A stretch of 24,718 nucleotides of DNA from GCA-2701705 sp036163455 (lineage in GTDB: Bacteria > Pseudomonadota > Gammaproteobacteria > GCA-002705445 > GCA-002716945): positions 1 through 24,718 of the forward strand of contig JAYZKL010000040.1 of assembly GCA_036163455.1 (NCBI GenBank), given 5' to 3'. This document shows positions 15,084 to 23,855 of this stretch, piece by piece. The notes under the pieces were generated by a model that made no database searches, had not been told where the DNA came from, and was given only the letters and a program-made list of their open reading frames with translations. The position numbers and the translations under genes were made by a program. Position 1 is the first letter of the stretch; each line of letters starts with the position of its first letter.

Positions 15084-16520
15084 ATGAGAGACGATTTTTT
15101 CAAGAAAGTCAAACAACTAATACCAAACGTTGATTATTGTTCGTTCAGATTTGTCAACAAGTACACTAATGTAATTTCTGTAACTCGTGGAATAACGGAA
15201 CCAGTGAAAATTTTAGAAGATGATGGCGTAATGATTACAATTTTTAATGCTGGCGGAATAGGTTATGGAGCAACGTCGGATCTAACAGAGGCTGGAATCT
15301 CTGATGCTTTGGAAAGAGCCATGGAATGGTCTACATTTTCTAAGGATAAAGTTACTTATTATCCGGATGTATCCCCACTCAAAAATCATAATGGAGATTA
15401 TTATACAAAAGAGAAAGAATCATGGGCTCAAATTTCTACTAAAGATAAAATAGATTTCCTGAAGAATATAAATCAAAAATTAAAGCGTAGTTCATCTATT
15501 TCTAATTGGGCAGCAAGCCTTCGATATAATAAAATTGAGACATTTTTTATGGACTCGAATGATTCCCATATTAGACAAAGAATTTCGTATTTGTTGCCAC
15601 AGATACTAGTATCGGCCGAATATAAGAAACAAACTCAAACAAGAACTTTTGGTGGTCATGCCCATGCAAGACAAATTGGTTATGACTTTCTAGATGATAT
15701 AAGTTTTTCAGAGAAATCAATAAGCCTTGCAAATGAGGCAATAGACTTATCTCGCGCCCCTAATTGTCCTGACAAAAAAACCAAAATTGTAATCTCGCCC
15801 GACCAAATGATTCTTCAAATACATGAATCTATTGGCCATCCACTTGAGTTAGATCGTATTTTAGGCGATGAAAGAAATTATGCAGGTTCAAGCTTTGTAA
15901 ACCTTGATATGTTTGGAAAATATAAGTATGGTTCAGAATTGTTGAATATAACATTTGACCCAACATTACCAACTGAATTAGCAACATATAACTTTGATGA
16001 TGATGCCACAACTGCTTCTAAAGAGTTTTTAATTAAGGATGGTATTTTACTGCGCCCAATCGGTGGATTCTTTTCTGGTCAGAGAGCTAACCTGGATACA
16101 GTTGCTTGCTCAAGAGCTTCTAACTGGAACAGACCGACTATTGATAGAATGGGAAATATTAATTTAGAGCCAGGAAATTCTAGTTTTGATGATTTAATTT
16201 CATCGGTTGAAGATGGCATATATGTTGAGACGAACAATTCTTGGTCTATTGATGATCAGCGCAGTAAATTTCAATTTGGCTGTGAAAAAGGAACTTTAAT
16301 TAAAGATGGAAAATTAACAAGCATTGTTAAAAATCCAAATTACAGGGGAATTACTCAAGATTTTTGGCAAAACCTTATTAAGGTTGGTAATGATGATACA
16401 AGAAAAACTCTTGGAACTGCAAACTGTGGGAAGGGAGAGCCAAACCAAAGTATTTTTGTTGGTCATTCAACACCTTCATGTGTATTTAATAATGTTGAAG
16501 TATTTGGCGGTATTAAATGA
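15084..16520 (+). CDS. tldD: TldD-family metalloprotease subunit
   Basis: The TldD/TldE heterodimer is a zinc protease that degrades flexible peptides; in E. coli it matures microcin B17 and helps remove CcdA. The 478-residue protein from ATG 15084 has the catalytic HExxxH as HESIGH (His247, Glu248, His252) inside ILQIHESIGHPLELDRILG. FNAGGIGYGATSDLTEAGI is near the N-terminus, with GGFFSGQRANLDT and FGCEKGTLIKDGKL later. An upstream GTG (15069) is in frame but lies before the predicted transcription start. It is coupled to the next gene by an ATGA overlap. The sequence is quite diverged from E. coli TldD, so the client peptides are unknown. Confidence 0.88.
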   Translation: MRDDFFKKVKQLIPNVDYCSFRFVNKYTNVISVTRGITEPVKILEDDGVMITIFNAGGIGYGATSDLTEAGISDALERAMEWSTFSKDKVTYYPDVSPLKNHNGDYYTKEKESWAQISTKDKIDFLKNINQKLKRSSSISNWAASLRYNKIETFFMDSNDSHIRQRISYLLPQILVSAEYKKQTQTRTFGGHAHARQIGYDFLDDISFSEKSISLANEAIDLSRAPNCPDKKTKIVISPDQMILQIHESIGHPLELDRILGDERNYAGSSFVNLDMFGKYKYGSELLNITFDPTLPTELATYNFDDDATTASKEFLIKDGILLRPIGGFFSGQRANLDTVACSRASNWNRPTIDRMGNINLEPGNSSFDDLISSVEDGIYVETNNSWSIDDQRSKFQFGCEKGTLIKDGKLTSIVKNPNYRGITQDFWQNLIKVGNDDTRKTLGTANCGKGEPNQSIFVGHSTPSCVFNNVEVFGGIK

Positions 16521-17839
16521 AAGATTACTTTTTTAGTATCTCAAAAATCTTGTTTGGACTTATTGAAGATAAAGATTTATTAATATTAAATTTTGATGCG
16601 GAAATAGGGGATTATATACGATTTAATCACTCTAAGATTAGACAGGTTGGAAACGTAAAACAAATAACATTAACGTTAGATTTTATTAGAAAAAAGACAA
16701 CGATAAGTTCAACAATGAGACTTAATGGTGATTTAAAAAAAGACACTAAGCTTGTTGAGAATGCCCTAAATTTTTTGAAAAGAGAATTGTCTGATTTGCC
16801 ATCGGACCCATATCTTATGTATGCCAAAGAGAAGAATTCTACAGAGAAATTGACTGTGAGCGAAAACATAAATAACAAAAACATAACAGAAAGAATCATT
16901 GAAAGTTTCTCTAATTTAGATATGGTTGGAATTTTATCATCAGGTTATATTTATAGAGGGTTTGCTAATTCGCTTGGTCAAACTAATTGGCATGAAAATC
17001 AATCATTTAACTTTGATTGGTCAATTTATACAAAATCTGGAAAAGCAGTCAAACAAAACTATTCAGACTTAACATGGCAACAAAATATTTTTGAACAAAT
17101 ACTAAATGAGGGAAAACAAAAACTTATTGCTTTAGAAAATACTGAAATAAAACTTCAACCAAATGACTACAAGGTATATTTATCTCCACATGCACTAAAT
17201 GAAATTATTGATATGTTATGTTGGGGTGGGTTTAGCTATAAAGCACATAAAATTGGCACGAGCCCATTGCATTTAATGAGTAAGGGAGAATTTAGGCTCC
17301 ATAATACTGTACACATATCAGAAAATTTAGCTAACGGTATCAACCCTAACTTTCACAGAGACGGTTTTATAAAACCAATTGATACTGAATTAATAGTAAA
17401 AGGAGATTATAAGAAATCATTAATTTCTCCACGTTCTGGTCAAGAATATTCTATACAACACAATGGAGCAGAATATCATGAAACTCCAGTAGCCATTAAT
17501 ATGAAAGCTGGCAAAATAAAGCATGATGAAATTCTAAAAACACTTAGTGATGGTATTTATATCAGCAATTTATGGTATTTAAATTTCTCTGATAGAAATA
17601 AAGCTCGTATAACTGGTCTAACAAGATTTGGTTGTTTTAAAGTTAAAGATGGAGAGTATCTAGGACCGATTAATACAATGAGGTTTGATGAGACTATTTA
17701 TAATATTTTAGGAGAAAATCTTATAGGACTAACAAATAATCAGCAGTTAATGATGGATTGTAGCACCTATGAAGAAAGATCAACTTTCAGCAGTTGTTTA
17801 CCTGGTGCGTTAGTTGATGGATTTAAGATGACTTTATAA
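16517..17839 (+). CDS. TldE/PmbA-family protease partner
   Basis: A 440-residue paralogue of TldD without the HExxxH motif, as expected for the non-catalytic partner (TldE, also called PmbA). It begins inside the tldD stop (ATGA). Family features are SGYIYRGFANSLGQTNWHENQSFNFDWS in pieces, a KVYLSPHALNEIIDMLCWGGFSYKA segment, the IDTELIVKG turn, and the C-terminal GLTRFGCFKVKDGEYLGPINTMRFDE typical of PmbA. Adjacent tldD-tldE genes imply an obligate complex. It starts the stretch leading to gltX, 2 bp downstream, so the three are probably one transcript. Confidence 0.85.
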   Translation: MKDYFFSISKILFGLIEDKDLLILNFDAEIGDYIRFNHSKIRQVGNVKQITLTLDFIRKKTTISSTMRLNGDLKKDTKLVENALNFLKRELSDLPSDPYLMYAKEKNSTEKLTVSENINNKNITERIIESFSNLDMVGILSSGYIYRGFANSLGQTNWHENQSFNFDWSIYTKSGKAVKQNYSDLTWQQNIFEQILNEGKQKLIALENTEIKLQPNDYKVYLSPHALNEIIDMLCWGGFSYKAHKIGTSPLHLMSKGEFRLHNTVHISENLANGINPNFHRDGFIKPIDTELIVKGDYKKSLISPRSGQEYSIQHNGAEYHETPVAINMKAGKIKHDEILKTLSDGIYISNLWYLNFSDRNKARITGLTRFGCFKVKDGEYLGPINTMRFDETIYNILGENLIGLTNNQQLMMDCSTYEERSTFSSCLPGALVDGFKMTL

Positions 17840-17841
17840 TT

Positions 17842-19191
17842 ATGGTTAAAACTAGATTTGCACCCAGCCCAACAGGATGGCTTCATATAGGTGGAGTCAG
17901 GACAGCGCTATTTTCTTGGTTGTTTTCAAAAAGTCAAAATGGCCAATTTATTTTAAGAATAGATGATACAGATACAACAAGAAGCACAAAAGAATATTCT
18001 GAAGCTATTATTTCTGCATTAAAATTATTGGGTCTGAATCATGATAATGAGATTATCTATCAATCTTCTAGATTTGATATGTATATAGATCGTATAGAGC
18101 AATTATTGAATAACGGAGATGCTTATTATGACAAAATACAAACTAATGAAAAGACAAAAGATACTGATTTAAAAGTTCAATTTTCAAATCGTTTAAATCA
18201 AGAAGGACATGTTATAAGGTTTAAAAATCAGAAAAAAAGCGCAGTTAAGGTTAATGATCTTATTCATGGGGAAATAGTATTTGAGCCTAATTCGTTTCAT
18301 GATGTTGTGATATTAAGATCTAATGGTATCCCAACATATAATCTAACATCGGTGGTTGATGATATAGATTTTGGAATTACACACATAATTCGTGGAGATG
18401 ATCATTTGAGTAATGCAGCAGTTCAGATAAATATTTTCAATGCTTTTAAGTCACCATTGCCTATTTTTGCACACTTACCTATGATTCACGGCAAAGACGG
18501 GAAAAGATTATCAAAACGTCATGGGGCAGTAGATATAAAATATTTTATTGAGGAAGGCTATCTGAGCGAAGCAATTCTTAATTATCTTGCTAGAACTGGT
18601 TGGTCTCACGGAGATAAAGAAATATTTGCCATTAAAGAATTGCTTGAACTATTTACTTTAGAAAAAGTTACAAAATCAGCCGCAATTTTCGATCATGATA
18701 AATTAAACTGGCTAAATCAACACTACATTAAAAATAAAGAGATAAATGAAATTATAATAATGCTTTCACCTTATTTAGATGATCTAAATATTAAAGTGGA
18801 GGATAAAAAATATCTTGAAAAGATTCTCAAGCTTGGTATTGAGAGAGAATTCAGTCTTAAGAAAATAGCTGAAAGTTTAACTTACTATTTTGTCGATAAA
18901 GTAAAGTATGATATGGATGTTATAAATAAATTTGATATAAAATCAATAACTCCTATATTAGATAAGGCAATAGAGCATTTTTCTTTAATAAGTTTTGATA
19001 AAAAGGAAAATATTGCAAAGACAATGAAACTTATTTGTGAAGAACTTAATATGAAATTTGTTGAGGTAGGGCCAATAATTAGGTTTGCTTTGACAGGAAG
19101 GTTAAAAGCCCCTTCAATAGATGATCTTTGCTTTGTTCTAGGATCAACTAATACATTAAAACGACTTAATGCACTTAAATCCTCAGTCTAG
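17842..19191 (+). CDS. gltX: Glutamyl-tRNA synthetase
   Basis: Class I synthetase charging tRNA-Glu. It is 449 residues long. The HIGH-type motif lies in RFAPSPTGWLHIGG near the N-terminus, the KMSKS-type motif is KRLSKR at 221-226, and LRIDDTDTTRS, YNLTSVVDDIDFGITHIIRG and the C-terminal anticodon-binding helices follow. The protein has only two cysteines, both near the C-terminus, so the zinc site found in E. coli GluRS is absent, a known variant. It starts 2 bp after the TldE gene. The 3' end shares CTAG with the stop of the convergent hydrolase gene. A tRNA-Glu gene lies 1.1 kb downstream. Confidence 0.95.
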   Translation: MVKTRFAPSPTGWLHIGGVRTALFSWLFSKSQNGQFILRIDDTDTTRSTKEYSEAIISALKLLGLNHDNEIIYQSSRFDMYIDRIEQLLNNGDAYYDKIQTNEKTKDTDLKVQFSNRLNQEGHVIRFKNQKKSAVKVNDLIHGEIVFEPNSFHDVVILRSNGIPTYNLTSVVDDIDFGITHIIRGDDHLSNAAVQINIFNAFKSPLPIFAHLPMIHGKDGKRLSKRHGAVDIKYFIEEGYLSEAILNYLARTGWSHGDKEIFAIKELLELFTLEKVTKSAAIFDHDKLNWLNQHYIKNKEINEIIIMLSPYLDDLNIKVEDKKYLEKILKLGIEREFSLKKIAESLTYYFVDKVKYDMDVINKFDIKSITPILDKAIEHFSLISFDKKENIAKTMKLICEELNMKFVEVGPIIRFALTGRLKAPSIDDLCFVLGSTNTLKRLNALKSSV

Positions 19192-20204
19192 TTTTGTGAC
19201 ATATTTTTTTTAATAAAGCTTATTAAATTTTTTTCTGTGAACCTTGTTGCTTTTGAATCATAGATTACATAGGCACCATTTTCAGTGCAGCTCTTTATAA
19301 AGTCTGTTCTATTTTTTAGAGAATCAAGTTTCAAAGTTCCATTTAGATTAGTAGTTTTATAAGACTTATTAAGTTTGAGCATACATTTTTCTGAAAAATT
19401 TGTAATAATAGGTTGCCACGGTATATATGCCCCTAAATAAAATGCATAATTATCAAAACCATGATGAGCCATTTCTATTTCTAAATATTTAGTGTTGTAA
19501 GCCCCATTGTACTTTTCTGAAAAACTTCTACATTGAATAGCTGGCGTAATAGTGTCTTCTTTGCCACTTATTAATAGTAGTGGTGTTTCAGCAATTTCAT
19601 TTTCATTAAAATCAAATCCACAAAAAGTATATATTCCTACTAAGAATTTAAAACTATCTTTGTTAAGTTTAAATTTTTCTAAAACCCTTTTGTTTTTTAA
19701 CAACACAGCACCTATGCCACCCTTTGACCAACCTATATAACCTATTTCACCAGATATAGATGGGTGTTTTTTTAATAAATTATATGCTGCTATAGTATCT
19801 GAAATCATCATTGGTTCTGTAATATCAACAAAATTATTATCTAAAACTTTACCTCTTGGATGGAAGTGATTAATTATTAACACAGCATAACCTTGTTCAA
19901 GAAAAATTCTTTTGTATTTATGATGAAAACGAAATATACCGCCAGCACCATGTGACATTATTATTGCTGGCACGGGTTTGTCGATATTTTGTGGAAGATA
20001 AAGGTTTGCCGGAACTATAATCTCTTTTGCATTCTGGTCTCCAAAATCATAAAGATTGACACTGGAGATACAAATTGTCCCCCAATGCTTTTCACTGGTA
20101 AAGGCAGTATCTGCTTTTCTTTCATAACAGGGATGAGCAGGGTTAGTGATTACAAAATATGCAACCAATAATCCAAATAAAAAATATGGCAATGTTTTTT
20201 TCAT
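19188..20204 (-). CDS. Exported or membrane-anchored dienelactone-hydrolase-like protein
   Basis: A 338-residue alpha/beta hydrolase. Residues 1-22 form a signal peptide or single membrane anchor (KK followed by PYFLFGLLVAYFVI), so it probably acts in the periplasm. Catalytic candidates are Ser160 in GYIGWSKGG, Asp217 in LISGKEDTITP and His248 in AHHGFD. The oxyanion-loop region is IIMSHGAGG (81-89). The layout fits the dienelactone hydrolase superfamily, which also includes many esterases and cutinase-like enzymes. Cysteines at 26, 45, 195 and 225 could form disulfides. The substrate is unknown. It is a single-gene unit: its 3' end overlaps gltX by 4 bp and it diverges from the tRNA gene. 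Confidence 0.8.
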   Translation of the reverse strand: MKKTLPYFLFGLLVAYFVITNPAHPCYERKADTAFTSEKHWGTICISSVNLYDFGDQNAKEIIVPANLYLPQNIDKPVPAIIMSHGAGGIFRFHHKYKRIFLEQGYAVLIINHFHPRGKVLDNNFVDITEPMMISDTIAAYNLLKKHPSISGEIGYIGWSKGGIGAVLLKNKRVLEKFKLNKDSFKFLVGIYTFCGFDFNENEIAETPLLLISGKEDTITPAIQCRSFSEKYNGAYNTKYLEIEMAHHGFDNYAFYLGAYIPWQPIITNFSEKCMLKLNKSYKTTNLNGTLKLDSLKNRTDFIKSCTENGAYVIYDSKATRFTEKNLISFIKKNMSQN

Positions 20205-20296
20205 ACAAACTCAAAATACTGTATATTTGTTATCATTTTTTTTAATTACTATGTATAATAAAAAACTTATTTATTCATTGATGATAATACTAATTA

Positions 20297-20369
<73 letters not shown>

Positions 20370-20397
20370 CTCAAAAAATACACACACATTAAAAAAT

Positions 20398-20406
20398 TGA
20401 TACAAT
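20398..20406 (+). promoter_or_regulatory. Extended -10 of the NUDIX operon (TGATACAAT)
   Basis: TGATACAAT matches the extended -10 consensus and is identical to the one found before purE. Nine bases separate it from the ATG at 20416, and there is no ribosome binding site between them, which predicts a leader of zero to a few bases. No -35 box is recognisable in the 30 bp between the tRNA and this element. Confidence 0.5.
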
Positions 20407-20415
20407 AATACTTTG

Positions 20416-20982
20416 ATGGAAGATAATCACATAAGACAAAGAATCTCACAGAAATACTGTTCATATTGTGGCTCAGAAGTTTCAATAAAAATACCTGAAG
20501 GAGATAATAAAGAAAGAGCTGTCTGTAAAAAATGCGGCAGTATATTTTATGAGAATCCAAAAATTGTTTCAGGCTGTCTTTTAACTTATGAAGATAAAAT
20601 CTTATTGTGTAAACGTGCTACAGAGCCTAGAGAAGGCTATTGGACTTTACCAGCTGGGTTTTTAGAAAACAATGAAACTATAGAGGAAGGAGCTTCTAGA
20701 GAAACTTTTGAGGAAGCAAGAGCTGAAGGAAAAGACTTGCAGCCTTTTTTATTTTGCAATTTACCTCATATTAGTCAGCTTTATATTATGTTTTATGGAA
20801 AACTATTTAACGGAAAATTCTCTCCAGGACCAGAAAGTTCAGATGTAAAACTTTTCTCAAAAGAAGAAATCCCTTGGGACAACCTTGCATTTCCAGTAAT
20901 AAAGAAAACTATAACCTTGTATTATGAGGATAAAAAAAATGGTACGATAGATATACACTTTGAAACTATCAAAAAAAAATAA
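20416..20982 (+). CDS. NUDIX hydrolase with N-terminal zinc ribbon
   Basis: Pyrophosphohydrolase of nucleoside-diphosphate-linked compounds, 188 residues. A zinc ribbon has Cys15/18 (CSYCG) and Cys37/40 (CKKCG), then YENPKIVSGCLL. The Nudix box G(x5)E(x7)RE(x2)EE runs from Gly81 (GFLENNETIEEGASRETFEE). The signature EPREGYWTLPAGF precedes it. This zinc-ribbon subgroup is common in proteobacteria and its members act on NADH, ADP-ribose or similar; the substrate here is not known. I chose ATG 20416 over the TTG one codon earlier. Its TAA shares a base with the next ATG (TAATG), so it heads an operon with two uncharacterised genes. Confidence 0.92.
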   Translation: MEDNHIRQRISQKYCSYCGSEVSIKIPEGDNKERAVCKKCGSIFYENPKIVSGCLLTYEDKILLCKRATEPREGYWTLPAGFLENNETIEEGASRETFEEARAEGKDLQPFLFCNLPHISQLYIMFYGKLFNGKFSPGPESSDVKLFSKEEIPWDNLAFPVIKKTITLYYEDKKNGTIDIHFETIKKK

Positions 20983-21788
20983 TGAAATACATCAAAACGC
21001 TATCATATCTATCTCTTCTTATCTTCTTCACAGCTAATGTCTCCTCTCATCAAGATCAAGATTCTAGAATAAAATTTTGGAAAGAATATTATAATCCTCA
21101 AGTAGAAGTAACACAGGAGAAAATACCTGATGTAAAAATAATCTTACATAAAATTGGTCCCTTCTATCAATTAGAGACTAATGTTCAGAATTTTAAATTT
21201 ACTCCTGATAGAGATATGAAAGATAATAATCCATGGACTGGTTATGGAAAACTTTATATCAATGGCAAATTCGTAACTAGAATTTATAATAAGATTACAT
21301 TTTTAAAGTCTATACCTATTGGACAAAATGAGATTAAAGTAATTCTTAGCAGTAATATGGATCATGATGTAGCTATTAATAAAAAATTAATTTTTGATCA
21401 GATAGATATACGATTTCCAGATTATAATTTCGCTGAAGCAAGAGCATATCATTATGATTTATTTATAAAGTGTGAATTCTCAGATAAAGGTAAAGCAAGA
21501 ACTAAAAAATTAGCTACAAAAGGACTTAGTGCTAGCGAATCATCGGAATATCTTCAATGTACTCTTGATAGTAATGATGTCATTAAGCCATTTGTCAAAG
21601 ATATGAGTAAGGTACAAAAAGCTCATTTCAATATCACTATGGATACGCTAGCTAAAAGAATTGATCTTTGGAAATCTTTTGAAAAAAACGAGATTAGTCT
21701 TAGCGAAGCAAGAGAAAGTAATAAGTTATTAGATGAGAGCAGTGACGAAAAAATGCAAGCAAAAATGAAGGAATTTGGCAAAAAGTGA
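20982..21788 (+). CDS. Uncharacterised secreted protein
   Basis: I do not recognise this 268-residue protein with confidence. Residues 1-22 form a clear signal peptide (KYIKTLSYLSLLIFFTANVSS, charged start then hydrophobic core). The middle segment GYGKLYINGKFVTRIYN...LKSIPIGQNEIKVILSSNMDHD resembles a beta-sandwich pattern seen in some hypothetical periplasmic proteins (G-x-LYINGe...R-Y...PG-N-I-V-L-xNDH). The last 60 residues look helical and charged (LSEARESNKLLDESSDEKM). Cys168 and Cys197 could form a disulfide. It is translationally coupled to the NUDIX gene before it and, by GTGA, to a small membrane protein after it. Confidence 0.75.
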   Translation: MKYIKTLSYLSLLIFFTANVSSHQDQDSRIKFWKEYYNPQVEVTQEKIPDVKIILHKIGPFYQLETNVQNFKFTPDRDMKDNNPWTGYGKLYINGKFVTRIYNKITFLKSIPIGQNEIKVILSSNMDHDVAINKKLIFDQIDIRFPDYNFAEARAYHYDLFIKCEFSDKGKARTKKLATKGLSASESSEYLQCTLDSNDVIKPFVKDMSKVQKAHFNITMDTLAKRIDLWKSFEKNEISLSEARESNKLLDESSDEKMQAKMKEFGKK

Positions 21789-22051
21789 GTGATGGTAGTT
21801 TCATAGGACAGTTTTTAAGCGCATACACTATCACATCGCAAATAATGTTCCCTATTTTAGTGTTCATTGTCATTTTACTTGTAAGAGATTTTAATAAATA
21901 TGGAAATGTCTCTACAATGATAAATAATAGGTTAAGTGATTTATCAGACTTAGTTGAAAGCACAGGTTTTAAAAAGGATAATTCTGATAACAACCTTGAT
22001 TATCTAGAAAAGTATTTATCAACCAAACAAAATAAAACTAAAAAGAAGTAA
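21785..22051 (+). CDS. Small single-pass membrane protein of unknown function
   Basis: An 88-residue product starting at GTG 21785, overlapping the previous stop as GTGA. One membrane helix covers about residues 17-36 (SQIMFPILVFIVILLVRDF), followed by a charged, Asn/Ser/Lys-rich cytoplasmic or periplasmic tail ending in KTKKK. No known domain is visible. The coupling argues that it is real and works with the secreted protein before it. Its 3' end overlaps the convergent GT9 gene by 14 bp, the longest such overlap here. Confidence 0.7.
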   Translation: MSDGSFIGQFLSAYTITSQIMFPILVFIVILLVRDFNKYGNVSTMINNRLSDLSDLVESTGFKKDNSDNNLDYLEKYLSTKQNKTKKK

Positions 22052-23051
22052 GTAAATTAAATATTTTTTCAGCAGTTAAATCATACATACAAATATTTTT
22101 TGGACATTTCTTGATTTCAGGTGTGTCGTAGCAGGGGCTGCATGGAAGATTCAAAGTTGCCACTTTAATATCATTAGATGATGTTCTAAAAGGTGAGGAT
22201 TGATAATGATTAGTTGGCCCATGAATAGAAATAGTTTTTTTTGCAGATGCGCCAGCTATATGCACACTGCCGCTATCTGTTGCAATAACACAGTTTGAGA
22301 GTTTCATAATAGTAATCAGTTCAGGTACACTTGTTTTTGTAGATAAATCAAAAACTCTATCGCTTAATGGATAAAAAGATTTTAAATATTGTTGTTCATT
22401 TTTATTTCCAGTAAGAAAAATATTTAATTTAGTTTCTTTCAGTATTTTTTTTATTAGGTTCTTCCAGTTTTCAAGAGGCCATGCCCTATATCCACGGTAA
22501 TTATCTTTTTTAAAGTGACTATTTGTTGGGCAAAGCACCACAAAGTCTTTCTCAACAGGAAATTTCTTTTTTATCATAGCCTCATCTACGCCAATGATAG
22601 AAGGAACTGATTTTTTCCTATCGTATTTTTTGAGATATTTTTCTAATATTCTTAGCTGATGTTCAACTCTATGTTCTTTAAATATATCATCAACGATATA
22701 ATGATATGGCATACCAATTTTAACTTTCGATCTTGAGATAGAGACAATGTCATTAAACTTCTTTCCAATTTCTAAATTCAAAATCAAATCGTATGGATGA
22801 AACAAGGAATCAAATATAATCTTAAATTTATCAGGGTTAAAAATGAATGGTAAATTAGTATGTTTTAAAACATAAACTTTATTTATTCTATGATCATGCT
22901 TAAATAAATCAGAAATACCGGGCCTTGATACCCAGTTTATTTCTACATTATTTTGGAAATGATCTATCAGGGGCTCTATCACTGATGTTGCATCAACAGT
23001 ATCTCCTAATAATCCACATCTTATGATTAGTACTCTTTTCTTTTTTTTCAT
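22038..23051 (-). CDS. Glycosyltransferase family 9 (ADP-heptose-type transferase)
   Basis: A 337-residue GT9 protein. KRVLIIRCGLLGDTVDAT (5-22) is the N-terminal hallmark. VLCPTNSHFKKDNYRGYRAWPLENW lines the donor side. ATDSGSVHIAGASAKKTISIHGPT carries the DSG-x-H motif, and LPCSPCYDTPEIKKCPKNICM holds the cysteine cluster seen in WaaC/WaaF-like enzymes. It is a third GT9 member in this window, standing alone on the minus strand far from the main LPS block. Whether it is heptosyltransferase I (WaaC) or adds a later sugar cannot be decided by eye. It diverges from the next gene across a 57-bp gap. Confidence 0.87.
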   Translation of the reverse strand: MKKKKRVLIIRCGLLGDTVDATSVIEPLIDHFQNNVEINWVSRPGISDLFKHDHRINKVYVLKHTNLPFIFNPDKFKIIFDSLFHPYDLILNLEIGKKFNDIVSISRSKVKIGMPYHYIVDDIFKEHRVEHQLRILEKYLKKYDRKKSVPSIIGVDEAMIKKKFPVEKDFVVLCPTNSHFKKDNYRGYRAWPLENWKNLIKKILKETKLNIFLTGNKNEQQYLKSFYPLSDRVFDLSTKTSVPELITIMKLSNCVIATDSGSVHIAGASAKKTISIHGPTNHYQSSPFRTSSNDIKVATLNLPCSPCYDTPEIKKCPKNICMYDLTAEKIFNLLTSF

Positions 23052-23108
23052 ATGTATTTAGTTTAGAATACCTTCTTTAACTAACTATTCTAATTAAAAA
23101 ATTGCAAT

Positions 23109-23744
23109 ATGGGTAAATTAAATAAGGAATTTAAGCCTACTAAGATATTGGCATTGTGGAATAATTATAAAACCTTAGCCGATGAAAAGGGGCTTTCGAA
23201 GCCTAACAATCCTTTATACCTGAATAAATCAATCTCAAGCATTATTCAACCAGGTGAGAATATAATTAGACCAAAATCCTACACAGAAAGTATTTTTTAT
23301 GAAGGAGAGTTAGGAATTGTAATTGGTAATGAATGTAAGGATGTAGAAATTCATGAATCAAAAGAATACATACTTGGCTATACATGCGTCAATGACGTAA
23401 CAGCAATGGACTTGGTCAAAAAAGATCCTACATTTGATCAATGGACGAGAGCAAAAAGCTTCGACACTTTCGGGGTATTTGGACCATGTGTTGTTAATGA
23501 TATAGATCCAATGAACTTAAGAGTTACATCTAAACTGAATGGGAAAATTGTTCAGGATTACAATACAAGTGATATGTTTTTTAATGTTTTTGAAATTGTA
23601 AGCTATCTTTCAAAAGATATGACTCTTTTTCCTGGTGATATTATTGCCTGCGGGACAAATTCTGGTTTAGGGCCAATGAACGAAGGGGATACTATTCAGG
23701 TTTCTGTAGAAGGAATAGGCGAGCTGATCAATAAATTAGTATAG
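23109..23744 (+). CDS. Fumarylacetoacetate hydrolase family protein
   Basis: A 211-residue single-domain FAH-fold enzyme. Members cleave or hydrate beta-keto acids, for example fumarylpyruvate hydrolase, acylpyruvase or oxaloacetate decarboxylase. Metal ligand candidates are Glu65 and Glu67 (YEGELGIVIG) and Asp96 (VNDVTAMDL). The substrate lid QWTRAKSFDTFGVFGP (111-126), LNGKIVQDYNTSDMFFNV and FPGDIIACGTNSGLGPM near the end fit the family. No aromatic catabolism gene is adjacent, so the substrate is open. ATG 23109 is preceded by no ribosome binding site; a TAGAAT at 23064-23069 may be its -10. Confidence 0.87.
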   Translation: MGKLNKEFKPTKILALWNNYKTLADEKGLSKPNNPLYLNKSISSIIQPGENIIRPKSYTESIFYEGELGIVIGNECKDVEIHESKEYILGYTCVNDVTAMDLVKKDPTFDQWTRAKSFDTFGVFGPCVVNDIDPMNLRVTSKLNGKIVQDYNTSDMFFNVFEIVSYLSKDMTLFPGDIIACGTNSGLGPMNEGDTIQVSVEGIGELINKLV

Positions 23745-23783
23745 TAACTATCAAATACATTTGAATCTAAAGATCTAAGTCTA

Positions 23784-23835
23784 TTACCACTCTAATACCA
23801 CAAAATACCAAAAACTAAGGTAAAATTAGTGGTAA
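23784..23835. repeat. Cluster of TACC/GGTA elements before the lipoprotein gene
   Basis: The gap after the FAH gene carries TACCAC at 23785-23790 and again at 23796-23801, and TACCAA at 23806-23811. These are spaced 11 and 10 bp, one helical turn. They are followed by the inverse GGTA at 23819-23822 and 23831-23834. TTACCACT (23784-23791) and AGTGGTAA (23828-23835) form a perfect 8-bp inverted repeat around the set. The arrangement suggests an operator or an RNA hairpin, with no T-run for a terminator. It lies 20 bp before the lipoprotein start and overlaps a possible upstream -10 (TAAAAT 23821-23826). Confidence 0.6.
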
Positions 23836-23855
23836 AAATAAATTAAAATAGAGGT

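Noticed and set aside
15045..15116. Longer ArsS with a TTG start at 15116
   Set aside because: The extra 24 residues are antisense to the tldD N-terminus. The ATG at 15044 leaves room for both promoters and already gives the usual spacing to the CX3CX2C motif.
16324..16536. Extra plus-strand frame spanning the tldD/tldE junction
   Set aside because: It is an out-of-frame shadow of the tldD C-terminus; the ATGA-coupled tldD-tldE reading explains the region.
20982..22051. Toxin-antitoxin or two-gene immunity reading of the secreted/membrane protein pair
   Set aside because: No toxin fold, antitoxin DNA-binding motif or known immunity signature is visible; coupling alone is not enough.
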